A stretch of 12,662 bases of DNA from Thermoplasmata archaeon (lineage in GTDB: Archaea > Thermoplasmatota > Thermoplasmata > SG8-5): positions 1 through 12,662 of the forward strand of contig JAGLQM010000007.1 of assembly GCA_023136815.1 (NCBI GenBank), in the 5' to 3' direction. The position numbers were made by a program, and so were the translations under genes. The notes below the pieces were generated by a model. That model had not been told where the DNA came from and ran no database searches. It worked only from the letters and a program-made list of their open reading frames with translations. This document shows positions 5,818 through 12,620 of the stretch, piece after piece. Position 1 is the stretch's first letter; each line of letters begins with the position of its first letter.

Positions 5818-6099
5818 ATTTACCCCAGGGTTCCCATGCAAAGTTGTTTAAAAGGCTTTTCCCCTGATATTTACGTTATATTGCTATTGTGTCTCCACCA
5901 CAGGAAAAATTCTTCCATTTTATTATGAACATCTGCCATAACAATGTCAGATGCCGCATGAACTCAGTATCCTTCTCTTGCTGTCATTGTAACCTATTTT
6001 TGACACTATAATGACGCAATCAAAAATTAGTATGCGTAGATTTGACAAATGTAAATGCGGCTTAAATATCAAATTTACGTTGTGACAATTCAAATATGG
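5818..6099. other. Divergent intergenic region with two promoters
   Basis: This 282-base AT-rich gap holds the TATA box of the minus-strand hypothetical gene (CCTTTTAAAC, 5846-5855) and that of the plus-strand nuclease-like gene (CTTAAATATC, 6061-6070). A short dyad ATTTG-A-CAAAT lies at 6040-6050, just before the second box. I see no convincing gene in the middle, 5860-6030. Confidence 0.5.
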
Positions 6100-6789
6100 A
6101 TGGTACATTATACATTCGTGAAATCTCCAATCATCGGAACACTCTCGGAAAAAGGCCTCCATGCCGACATAAAGAACTTTCTAGCCCAGCCTGGCGACAA
6201 AATTGAAAACCCAGTGGATGGGTTTGTAGCGGATATTTTCAGGGACGGGCTGATAATTGAAATTCAAACGCAGAATTTCGGAGCAATTAGGAAGAAGCTC
6301 ACTTACCTCCTGGGATATTATCCGGTACATCTGGTCCATCCAATAGCAGTGGAGAGGATAATAATCTGGCAGGACTCCGAAGGAAAGGAACTTAGAAGGA
6401 GAAAGTCACCAAAGAAGGGCAGGGCTATAGACATCTTCAAAGAACTTGTTTATATCAGAGGTTTGGTAATGCATCCGAATCTGACTTTTGAAATTCTAAT
6501 GACCAGAGAGGAGGTTATCCGCCGCCAGGACTCGAAAAGAAAAAAGTGGAAAGGATGGTATGTTTATGACCGCGGGCTGATCGAGATTGTGGATAGGATT
6601 ATGCTGGGTTCGTACAGTGATTTTAAGAATCTTCTGCCGAAGGACCTTGGTCTGCCCTTCACAAATAAGGACCTGGCTCAGAAGCTTGGATGCACTCATC
6701 GTCATGCTGGAGCGATTACCTACACAATGCGACGTATGGGCATAATCAGTGAGGTTGGCAAGCGTAGTAATGCTATTCTGTATGCGTAA
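6100..6789 (+). CDS. Probable PD-(D/E)XK-like nuclease with C-terminal winged helix
   Basis: A 229-residue protein from ATG 6100. The N-terminal half contains LSEKGLHADIKNFL, then PVDGFVADI, then LIIEIQTQNFGAIRKKL. The spacing of D40 and E54-x-Q56 matches the D...ExK/Q core of PD-(D/E)XK nucleases, with Gln in place of Lys. The middle has RRRKSPKKGR (99-108), a basic patch. The last 80 residues (LLPKDLGLPFTNKDLAQKLGC ... AITYTMRRMGIISEVGKR) look like a winged-helix DNA-binding domain. From memory, similar uncharacterised proteins occur in bacteria, including Chloroflexi, so transfer is possible. No methylase or partner is adjacent, so it is unlikely to be a simple restriction enzyme. An upstream in-frame ATG at 6055 lies before the TATA box (6061-6070) and is less likely; a GTG at 6118 is another option. 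Confidence 0.65.
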   Translation: MVHYTFVKSPIIGTLSEKGLHADIKNFLAQPGDKIENPVDGFVADIFRDGLIIEIQTQNFGAIRKKLTYLLGYYPVHLVHPIAVERIIIWQDSEGKELRRRKSPKKGRAIDIFKELVYIRGLVMHPNLTFEILMTREEVIRRQDSKRKKWKGWYVYDRGLIEIVDRIMLGSYSDFKNLLPKDLGLPFTNKDLAQKLGCTHRHAGAITYTMRRMGIISEVGKRSNAILYA

Positions 6790-6808
6790 ACTACCAGCCC
6801 CTAAATAC
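6785..6808 (+). repeat. 24-base intergenic repeat, copy 2
   Basis: It contains the stop codon of the nuclease-like gene, as copy 1 does for its gene. It differs from copy 3 at two positions. The 3' end CCTAAATAC (6800-6808) is TATA-like and would start a plus-strand transcript near 6829, into the hairpin chain that follows. Confidence 0.75.
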
Positions 6809-6809
6809 A

Positions 6810-6966
6810 GCTGAAAACCTTCGGTTCTCAGCCTACTCACAACGAACAGTCGTTGTTCGTACACCTAACGGTCAAAGTTAGGATGTAAGGGGGCCTAGGT
6901 AGATGCTGGCTTTTCAAAAGCCAGCCTGAAACGTATTGCAAGCACCCTAACAGCTATACTCTAGCT
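6810..6966. ncRNA. Candidate structured RNA or hairpin cluster between convergent genes
   Basis: Five hairpins fill the gap between the nuclease-like gene and fhs. H1 pairs 6810-6819 with 6823-6832 (9 of 10 pairs). H2 has two competing forms: ACAACGA/TCGTTGT (6839-6856) or ACGAAC/GTTCGT (6842-6860). H3 pairs TACA+CCTAAC (6860-6869) with GTTAGG+TGTA (6877-6887), one bulge. H4 pairs 6905-6914 with 6916-6925 perfectly, and may sit on a lower stem 6888-6894/6942-6948. H5 is AGCTA/TAGCT (6952-6966). The repeat at 6785-6808 supplies a possible plus-strand promoter, so H2-H5 could be an RNA of about 130-140 bases. It does not match tRNA, 5S, SRP or RNase P signatures that I can recognise. Strand is uncertain. 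It could instead be paired 3' ends of the two genes. Confidence 0.35.
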
Positions 6967-6974
6967 CCTGAAAT

Positions 6975-8630
6975 TTAGAATAAGCCAACCACATTACCGT
7001 CATCATCCATATCAATTTTCTCGGCTGCGGGGTGACGCGGAAGTCCTGGCATTCTCATTATTTCACCTGCGATTGGAATTATGAAACCTGCTCCGGCAGA
7101 AAGTTTGACCTCTCGAATATGAACTTCAAAGCCTTCTGGTGCGCCTATTAGTCTTTTGTTATCTGAGAACGAATACTGGGTCTTGGCAAGGCAAAGCGGC
7201 AAATCACGGTATCCCAGCTCCTCCCAGCGTTTAATATATTTCTTGGCTGTTGGAGAATACGTAACACTTTCAGCCCGGTAAATTTTCTTGGACAGCATTT
7301 CTATTTTTTCCTTTATTCCAATATCAAGCGGATAAGCATAATTGGGCATTTTATCGTCGATATTTGACAGAACTGCCTTGGCAAGTTCAATGCTTCCTTC
7401 AGAACCCTTGGCATGAGCCTCGGTTTCAATGCATTCTGTACCATAGCTCTGGCAGAGTTCGATTATGCGTTTCTTCTCGGTTTCAGTATCATTTCCATGA
7501 ACATTGAGACAGACAACTGGCTTCCATCCGAAACCCTGAATGTTCTCAATATGCCTCTGAAGGTTCACAAAGCCTTTTTCCACGGCTTGAACATTTTCCT
7601 TGCCCAGTTCCTTCTTTTTGATGCCGCCATGATACTTCAGTGCCTTGATGGTGGCTACAATGACCACTGCAGCTATTGGTAATTCTGATTTTCTACTAAA
7701 TATATCAAAGAATTTTTCTGCACCCAGGTCAGCACCAAAACCTGCTTCAGTCACATAGTAATCTGCAAGATGAAGCCCGAGTCTGGCTGCTATTAATGAT
7801 GAAGTTCCATGGGCGATGTTTGCGAATGGTCCACCATGAATGATTGCCGGGTCACCATCTATTGTCTGGACAAGATTTGGCTTGATTGCGTCCTTCAGGA
7901 GTACGGTCATTGGGCCAGCAGCATTCAGGTCTCTGCAATAAACTGGATCTCCATTTACTCCGAAGCCCACAAGGGCATTGCCCAGCATTTCCTTGAGTTC
8001 AGATGGATTTTTGCAGAGGCAGAGAATGGCCATTACTTCCGAGGCCGCGGTAATATCGAAGTGTTCTTCGTCAATCATTCCGCTCTTTCTGCCGCCCAGA
8101 CCAACAACAACATGTCTCAGCGAGCGGTCATTCATGTCTATGACCCTTGGCCAGTCTATTCTGCGAGAATCTAAATTAAAATTATTATCAAAATGCATGC
8201 TATTATTGATGAGAGTTGAAAGAAGATTATGCGCCGAAGTTATTGCATGCAAATCCCCAGTAAAATGAAGGTTGATGTCCTCCATTGGAAGTACCTGGCT
8301 GTATCCGCCGCCTGCTGCACCGCCCTTGATTCCGAATACCGGACCAAGAGATGGTTCGCGCAAGCCAACAACCGTATTCTTGCCCAGGCGGTTTAGAGCC
8401 ATTGACAGACCAATAGCCATTGTTGTTTTTCCTTCTCCGGCTGGAGTGGGACTCATGGCAGTGACCAGAATCATTTTTCCATTTCTTTTTGAGAGACTCA
8501 TCTGGTCCACAGCAACCTTGGCCTTGTTGCAGCCAAATGGCAAAAGTAAATCATCAAGGCCGATTTTTGCACCTATGTCCTCAATTGGCTGTAATTTCAC
8601 TTCCCTGGCTATGTCAATATCTTCCTTCAT
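6975..8630 (-). CDS. fhs: Formate-tetrahydrofolate ligase (10-formyl-THF synthetase)
   Basis: This 551-residue enzyme activates formate with ATP and joins it to tetrahydrofolate, giving 10-formyl-THF for purine synthesis or C1 metabolism. The ATP-binding loop TPAGEGKTT is at residues 62-70, followed by REPSLGP (91-97) and GGAAGGGYSQVLPMEDINLHFTGD (103-126), all family hallmarks; DLNAAGPMTVLLKDAI, GGPFANIAHG and YVTEAGFGADLGAEKF also match. Length is close to the usual 555 or so. I start it at ATG 8630 because a TATA box (8652-8661) lies 26 bases upstream; the in-frame ATG at 8654 overlaps that box and adds eight unlikely residues. Its presence implies a tetrahydrofolate pool, less usual in archaea than tetrahydromethanopterin. 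The promoter is bracketed by a 9-base inverted repeat. Confidence 0.97.
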   Translation of the reverse strand: MKEDIDIAREVKLQPIEDIGAKIGLDDLLLPFGCNKAKVAVDQMSLSKRNGKMILVTAMSPTPAGEGKTTMAIGLSMALNRLGKNTVVGLREPSLGPVFGIKGGAAGGGYSQVLPMEDINLHFTGDLHAITSAHNLLSTLINNSMHFDNNFNLDSRRIDWPRVIDMNDRSLRHVVVGLGGRKSGMIDEEHFDITAASEVMAILCLCKNPSELKEMLGNALVGFGVNGDPVYCRDLNAAGPMTVLLKDAIKPNLVQTIDGDPAIIHGGPFANIAHGTSSLIAARLGLHLADYYVTEAGFGADLGAEKFFDIFSRKSELPIAAVVIVATIKALKYHGGIKKKELGKENVQAVEKGFVNLQRHIENIQGFGWKPVVCLNVHGNDTETEKKRIIELCQSYGTECIETEAHAKGSEGSIELAKAVLSNIDDKMPNYAYPLDIGIKEKIEMLSKKIYRAESVTYSPTAKKYIKRWEELGYRDLPLCLAKTQYSFSDNKRLIGAPEGFEVHIREVKLSAGAGFIIPIAGEIMRMPGLPRHPAAEKIDMDDDGNVVGLF

Positions 8631-8640
8631 GCACCTGTAT

Positions 8641-8683
8641 CCTAACTTTATCATATATAGTTTACACGATTGGAAAAGTTAGG
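8641..8683 (-). promoter_or_regulatory. fhs promoter bracketed by a 9-base inverted repeat
   Basis: The TATA box (minus strand ACTATATATG, 8652-8661) sets a leaderless start at ATG 8630. CCTAACTTT (8641-8649) and AAAGTTAGG (8675-8683) form a perfect inverted repeat on either side of the box, 25 bases apart. This is the arrangement expected of an operator or activator pair; the regulator is unknown. Confidence 0.5.
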
Positions 8684-8695
8684 AGAAACACAGAT

Positions 8696-8794
8696 TTGAC
8701 CACCCTGGTTGGCATATTCAAGGAAGCAAGGTACAGTCTCACACAATCCAAGTTTGGCAGGGAAAGTATTTATACTGTGATGAAATCGCGCTAA
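8696..8794 (+). pseudogene. Possible remnant of a DUF4129-like C-terminus
   Basis: The plus frame here reads LTTLVGIFKEARYS and then about 18 more residues to a TAA at 8792-8794. The IFKEARYS motif recalls the C-terminal tail of DUF4129-type proteins (LxELFEEARYS followed by a charged helix). There is no ATG, ribosome site or credible 5' part, because the frame runs backwards through antisense fhs. If it is real it is a leftover fragment rather than a working gene. Chance resemblance is quite possible. Confidence 0.2.
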
Positions 8795-8828
8795 ATAATC
8801 TATCCCTCAGAATAAAATTGTTGGATAG
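8767..8828 (+). promoter_or_regulatory. Promoter region of the acetate transporter gene
   Basis: TATA-like boxes occur at 8767-8775 (TATTTATAC), 8791-8799 (CTAAATAAT) and 8811-8818 (AATAAAAT). The last would start transcription at about 8841, exactly at a small upstream ORF. CTATCC (8800-8805) and GGATAG (8823-8828) form an inverted repeat around that box. Which box is used cannot be told from sequence. Confidence 0.35.
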
Positions 8829-8840
8829 TTTCTGTCTGAT

Positions 8841-8921
8841 ATGGAAAAAATACAGATAGCCTCAATTGGAGGAATCGAGAACCTGGAACGGTTCGAGAAA
8901 CACCTATTTCAAATAAAATAG
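8841..8921 (+). CDS. Possible 26-codon leader ORF upstream of the transporter
   Basis: ATG 8841 opens a 26-residue frame (starting MEKIQIAS, ending HLFQIK) whose TAG stop at 8919-8921 touches the GGAGGA ribosome site (8921-8926) of the transporter gene. A TATA-like box at 8811-8818 would place the transcript start on this ATG, so it could be translated leaderless. Such an arrangement would couple leader translation to access to the transporter's ribosome site. I do not recognise the peptide. It has no obvious run of one amino acid to suggest attenuation. Confidence 0.35.
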   Translation: MEKIQIASIGGIENLERFEKHLFQIK

Positions 8922-8932
8922 GAGGAATAATG

Positions 8933-9511
8933 ATGGGAATCGTAAACGAAACAAAAATAAGACTGGCCGACCCTGCTCCCCTTGGTATCTTCGGGCTTGC
9001 GATGGCAACACTGGTTGCATCTTCAGAGAAACTTGGACTGACTGAAGGAACTGCCGGGCTTCTGCCCTGGGTTCTTTTTTTAGGAGCATTTGCTCAGATT
9101 TTGGCCTCGGGAATTGAGTTCAAGAGAGATAATATCTTTGCAGCAACGGCCTTCGGTGCATTCGGACTATTCTGGTTCGCAGTTGGAATGACATGGTACT
9201 TCGGATACAGCATAGAGCAATTCGGGTTCGCCATTCTTGGTTATCTGATATTCAGCATATACATGACCTATGCTGCAGCATCAATTAACAAGGCATTTCT
9301 GGTAATATTCGTGTTTATCGACTTGCTACTGGCAGCACTCTTGTTCCAGATATTCGGCGGCGGCCCTGCAATGCTGTCGGGAATAATGGAGCTGGCTGTG
9401 GCAGTTAGCGGCTTCTATGCCTCTGCAGCCATTGTACTAAAGACCATGGCTGGGTTTGAGGTTCTGCCGCTGGGTAAGCCAGTGCTTGAATTGAAGAAAT
9501 TCGAACTCTGA
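8933..9511 (+). CDS. satP: GPR1/FUN34/YaaH (SatP) family acetate transporter
   Basis: A 192-residue membrane protein with about six transmembrane helices and no signal peptide. The family signature near the N-terminus is present as ADPAPLGIFGLA (usual NPAPLGLxGF). The second conserved block is AFAQILASGIEFKRDNIFAATAFGAFGLFW, matching the family's GGxxQxxAGxxEF...NxFxATAFxxYGxFW pattern. Known members carry acetate or succinate, usually with protons, across the cell membrane. ATG 8933 is six bases after GGAGGA (8921-8926); ATG 8930 directly before it is an alternative that adds one Met. An AMP-forming acyl-CoA synthetase lies 1.5 kb downstream on the same strand, which fits uptake and activation of short acids. 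A strong hairpin follows the stop. Confidence 0.92.
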   Translation: MGIVNETKIRLADPAPLGIFGLAMATLVASSEKLGLTEGTAGLLPWVLFLGAFAQILASGIEFKRDNIFAATAFGAFGLFWFAVGMTWYFGYSIEQFGFAILGYLIFSIYMTYAAASINKAFLVIFVFIDLLLAALLFQIFGGGPAMLSGIMELAVAVSGFYASAAIVLKTMAGFEVLPLGKPVLELKKFEL

Positions 9512-9520
9512 TTTGATAAT

Positions 9521-9570
9521 CACAGTTATGGCCGCCCTACAGGCCGTAACTGTGCTCCCTTTCCTTTTTA
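9521..9570 (+). terminator. Hairpin plus T-rich tract after the acetate transporter
   Basis: Arm 9521-9533 (CACAGTTATGGCC) pairs with 9542-9554 over 13 base pairs, counting one G-T pair, around an 8-base loop. A pyrimidine-rich stretch with five T (9565-9569) follows. The same T-rich stretch runs into the TATA box of the next gene, so terminator and promoter are packed end to end. Confidence 0.65.
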
Positions 9571-9577
9571 TAATATA
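9565..9577 (+). promoter_or_regulatory. TATA box of the HD-domain gene (leaderless)
   Basis: TTTTTATAATATA is centred about 29 bases before ATG 9600, and there is no ribosome site, so a leaderless mRNA is expected. Confidence 0.5.
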
Positions 9578-9599
9578 TTTGACTATATGAGAAATTATC

Positions 9600-10907
9600 A
9601 TGTCAAAACGAATCATAATCCATGATACAGTACACGGCAGTATCACACTTGACCCATGTGCTAGTAAATTAATTGGCACGCCTGAGATACGTCGGTTGGG
9701 CGGAATACGCCAGCTTGGTCTCTCAAACATTGTTTTCCCAGGGGCCAACCATACCAGACTGGAACATGTCATGGGAACCTATCACATAGCCCAGAAAGTA
9801 ACTCATGCCCTTGGACTGGAGAAGGAAGAAGCAGACATGGTTTCCTATGCCGCTCTACTTCATGATCTGGGCCATGGACCGTATTCACATACCCTGGAAG
9901 CTATTCTTCACGAAAATGCCAATATGGACCATATGGACCTTACTAAAGACGTGATTCGGGGCAAGGCCAGAATGGTATCTGATTCAGACACTCAGATAAT
10001 TCCCGGACAAACAACAATACCAGACATTTTGAGAGAATTTGGACAGGATCCCAGTAAGATAGCAGACCTTGTATGTGGCGAGGGGAAAACCAAGGAAAAT
10101 GGCCTATACGAACATAATGGCCAAGGTTTTTTCAATGAGAAAAATTACCTTTATCATCTGATTCACGGGTCAATTGACTGCGACCAGATAGATTACTTGC
10201 TCAGAGATTCCCATTATACAGGGGTTGCCCACGGGACTATTGATCTGGCTAGATTACTTCAAACACTCACAATCCATAACAATGATCTGGTAGTGCAGGA
10301 AAAAGGGCTAAGCGCAGTTGAGGGAATGCTGGTTGCTCGAAGCCTCATGTATTCTTCGGTATATTTCCACAAGACCTGCCGCATTGCAGAACTCATGCTT
10401 GTAAAAGCCGTAGAAAAGGCCCTGGACAGAGAAAGTGCAATGACAATTCAGAAGATGGATGATGCCGAGTTAATGGGCTGGCTTTATGGCCTTGGAGGAT
10501 TGCAGAGAGAGATAGTTCAGCGCCTGAAATATCGGGTGCTTTACAAGGCAGCATTTGGCAAGCGAGTGGTAGAACTCTCCGAGGAAGAACAGGCCAGGCT
10601 CATGGAGATAACCCAGAACAAGGAATGGCCAAAGATTGAGAAGGCTATAATTCAGCGTCTAGGGTTGAAAGAGGGGGCAATTATTATTGATTTACCTGAG
10701 CCAGACCTTCTGCTTTCAGAGCCAAGAATTGGCAGGGCAGATATTAAAGTATTATCCGGTGAAAGACTCAAAAACCTTTCCAAATTAACACCATTTTCCA
10801 AGGCAATCCAGCAAAAGAAAATATCCCGCTGGGCAGTGGTAGTGGCCTGCGATAAGAAAAATAGGGACGATGTTGGCAGGACCGCCGAAAAGATTATTTT
10901 TGATTGA
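9600..10907 (+). CDS. HD-domain deoxynucleotide triphosphohydrolase-like protein (SAMHD1/YwfO type)
   Basis: A 435-residue cytoplasmic metal-dependent phosphohydrolase. It begins IIHDTVHGSITLDP, typical of this group. The HD metal site is intact: H56 in TRLEHVMGTYHIA, H88-D89 in LLHDLGHGPYSH, and an aspartate in IDCDQIDYLLRD (D195, with D193 close by), with H92 and H97 as likely catalytic histidines. In SAMHD1 and bacterial relatives this fold hydrolyses dNTPs to deoxynucleosides and triphosphate, limiting the dNTP pool and resisting foreign DNA; the allosteric control seen in SAMHD1 cannot be judged here. The C-terminal 130 residues (after about 300) are less conserved and may mediate oligomer contacts. 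It lies between the transporter and the acyl-CoA synthetase but has its own leaderless promoter, so no functional link is implied. Confidence 0.88.
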   Translation: MSKRIIIHDTVHGSITLDPCASKLIGTPEIRRLGGIRQLGLSNIVFPGANHTRLEHVMGTYHIAQKVTHALGLEKEEADMVSYAALLHDLGHGPYSHTLEAILHENANMDHMDLTKDVIRGKARMVSDSDTQIIPGQTTIPDILREFGQDPSKIADLVCGEGKTKENGLYEHNGQGFFNEKNYLYHLIHGSIDCDQIDYLLRDSHYTGVAHGTIDLARLLQTLTIHNNDLVVQEKGLSAVEGMLVARSLMYSSVYFHKTCRIAELMLVKAVEKALDRESAMTIQKMDDAELMGWLYGLGGLQREIVQRLKYRVLYKAAFGKRVVELSEEEQARLMEITQNKEWPKIEKAIIQRLGLKEGAIIIDLPEPDLLLSEPRIGRADIKVLSGERLKNLSKLTPFSKAIQQKKISRWAVVVACDKKNRDDVGRTAEKIIFD

Positions 10908-10929
10908 TGCACCTGATAAGTTTCGAAAT

Positions 10930-10978
10930 CTTAATTATATATGATTCCATTCTCACTGAATATCAATATATGGTGAGA
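10930..10978 (+). promoter_or_regulatory. Promoter, ribosome site and dyad of the acyl-CoA synthetase gene
   Basis: A TATA box lies at 10930-10942 (CTTAATTATATAT), giving a start near 10961 and a leader of about 20 bases with GGTGAG at 10972-10977. TCTCAC (10951-10956) is complementary to GTGAGA (10973-10978), so the ribosome site is one arm of a dyad; the other arm sits at or just before the predicted transcript start. Confidence 0.45.
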
Positions 10979-10980
10979 TT

Positions 10981-12603
10981 ATGACTGGCTTTGATTATGA
11001 CAAGGAATACAAGGAATGGAAATGGAATGTTCCAGAACAGTTTAACATGGGTGTGGATTGTGTTGACAAACATGTGGCTGCTGGCAAAGGTGACAAGCTC
11101 GCACTCATTTGGGAGAATGAGGCAGGTGATGTAAAAAAGTACACATTTGCCCAGATGAAAGAAGAAAGTGACAAATTTGGCAATGTGCTGCGCAGTCTGG
11201 GATTGAAGAAAGGTGACCGTTTTTTAATTAGACTTCCAAATATTCCTGAGTTCCAGATGGCCTTTCTGGGCGGCCTGAAGATAGGGGCAGTTCCAATACC
11301 TTCATCATGCATGTTCAAACCCACTGAGGTGGAATATCGTATTGTGGATTCAGAGGCAAAGATGGCCATTTCTGTGCCTGACTACGTTTCTGCAATTGAT
11401 GAAATAAAATCCAACTGTCCAACACTAGAGCACATTATTGTTGTAGGAGAGTCTGGCAAGGAGCATATCTCATTCGAGGAATTGATGAGTCAGGCATCTC
11501 CTGATCTCACTCCCGAACCAACCAGCTCGGAGGACATGGCATTCTTCTGTTACACATCAGGAACAACTGGCAACCCAAAGGGCGCAGTTCATTTACAGAG
11601 ATGGGCCATTGGAAATGATCCAGATGCATATTACTGGAATAACTATCAGGATGGAGATATCCTTGGACATACTGGCGATCTGAACTGGATTTTTCCTCTG
11701 GGCAACGGATTCCTCTATGCCTGGCGTCATGGAATGACCAGTTTCATTTATGACGGAAGGTTCAGCCCGGAGAAGTGGTTCGAGCTAATCCAGAAGCATA
11801 AGATTACCAATTTAGCTTCCGTTCCAACCTGCTACAGAATGTTCCTTCAACTGGAAGGATTCGAGAACAAGTGGGACCTTAGCTCTCTGAGGCATTGCAT
11901 TTCAGCAGGAGAGCCACTGAATCCAGAGGTGGTGACCGATTGGAAGCGCCTTCTTGGCATTGACATATTGGATGGGATCGGGATGACCGAATGCATGGTC
12001 TATCTGTCCAATATAAGGGACATGAGCATAAAGCCAGGCTCATGTGGAAAACCACAGCCAGGCCATGTTTGCGCCATCGTAGATGAGTTCGGAAAACCAC
12101 TGGGTCCAAGAGAAGAAGGTACACTGGCGGTCCGGCAGGATGACCCTGGCCTTATGAAGGAATACTGGAACAAGCCCGATAAGACAGCAGAGGCCTTCAA
12201 GAATGGCTGGTTCCTTACAGGCGACACACTTTACATAGATGAGGATGGATATTACTGGTTCGCAGGTCGCGGTGATGATCTTATAATGACTGCTGGCTAC
12301 CGTGTATCGCCCTTTGATGTTGAGAGTGCGGTGAACAAGCATCCAGCAGTGTTGGAATCCGCTGCTGTGGCATCTCCAGACCACATCAGAGGCGTAATTG
12401 TGAAGAGTTTCATTGTTCTGAATCCAGAACATGAGCCAAGTGATGAACTGGCTGCCTCAATCAAGGATCATTGCAAGAAGACAATCGCTGCATATGAATA
12501 TCCTCGTGCCATTGAATTTGTCGATAGCTTGCCAAAGACCCAGAGTGGAAAGACCAAGCGCAAGGTCCTTCGTGAACAAGAGTTAGCCAAATCAAAAACA
12601 TAA
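10981..12603 (+). CDS. AMP-forming acyl-CoA synthetase (acetyl/medium-chain or aryl type)
   Basis: This 540-residue ANL-superfamily enzyme makes acyl-AMP from a carboxylic acid and ATP, then acyl-CoA. Motifs are complete: phosphate loop YTSGTTGNPKG (191-201), DGIGMTE (331-337), WFLTGD with ribose-binding D415, hinge GRGDD (429-433), GYRVSPFDVE (439-448) and the catalytic lysine K524 in QSGKTKRK. At 540 residues it is shorter than classical acetyl-CoA synthetase (about 650) and is closer to the medium-chain ACSM or benzoate-CoA ligase subgroup, supported by GHTGDLNW and LGNGFLYAW. The exact acid is unknown. The SatP-type transporter upstream hints at a short acid, but an independent promoter at 10930 and an HD gene in between argue against a strict operon. 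The start is set by GGTGAG. Confidence 0.93.
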   Translation: MTGFDYDKEYKEWKWNVPEQFNMGVDCVDKHVAAGKGDKLALIWENEAGDVKKYTFAQMKEESDKFGNVLRSLGLKKGDRFLIRLPNIPEFQMAFLGGLKIGAVPIPSSCMFKPTEVEYRIVDSEAKMAISVPDYVSAIDEIKSNCPTLEHIIVVGESGKEHISFEELMSQASPDLTPEPTSSEDMAFFCYTSGTTGNPKGAVHLQRWAIGNDPDAYYWNNYQDGDILGHTGDLNWIFPLGNGFLYAWRHGMTSFIYDGRFSPEKWFELIQKHKITNLASVPTCYRMFLQLEGFENKWDLSSLRHCISAGEPLNPEVVTDWKRLLGIDILDGIGMTECMVYLSNIRDMSIKPGSCGKPQPGHVCAIVDEFGKPLGPREEGTLAVRQDDPGLMKEYWNKPDKTAEAFKNGWFLTGDTLYIDEDGYYWFAGRGDDLIMTAGYRVSPFDVESAVNKHPAVLESAAVASPDHIRGVIVKSFIVLNPEHEPSDELAASIKDHCKKTIAAYEYPRAIEFVDSLPKTQSGKTKRKVLREQELAKSKT

Positions 12604-12620
12604 TTGGTTAGACAATTTCA

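Noticed and set aside
3049..6006. Exact 13-base repeat CTATTTTTGACAC at 3049-3061 and 5994-6006
   Set aside because: About one such match is expected by chance in a window of this length, and the surroundings do not match.
6888..6953. H4 with a lower stem and following ACA, resembling an H/ACA guide RNA
   Set aside because: The distance from the upper stem to ACA is about 24 bases instead of 14-16, the lower stem has a mismatch, and there is no K-turn motif.
6888..6960. tRNA-like fold around the GCTGG...CCAGC arm
   Set aside because: There is no T-arm GGTTCRA sequence, no matching acceptor stem and no proper 7-base anticodon loop.
7413..8682. Several plus-strand frames opposite fhs
   Set aside because: All fall within the highly conserved formate ligase gene and show no domain or start signal.
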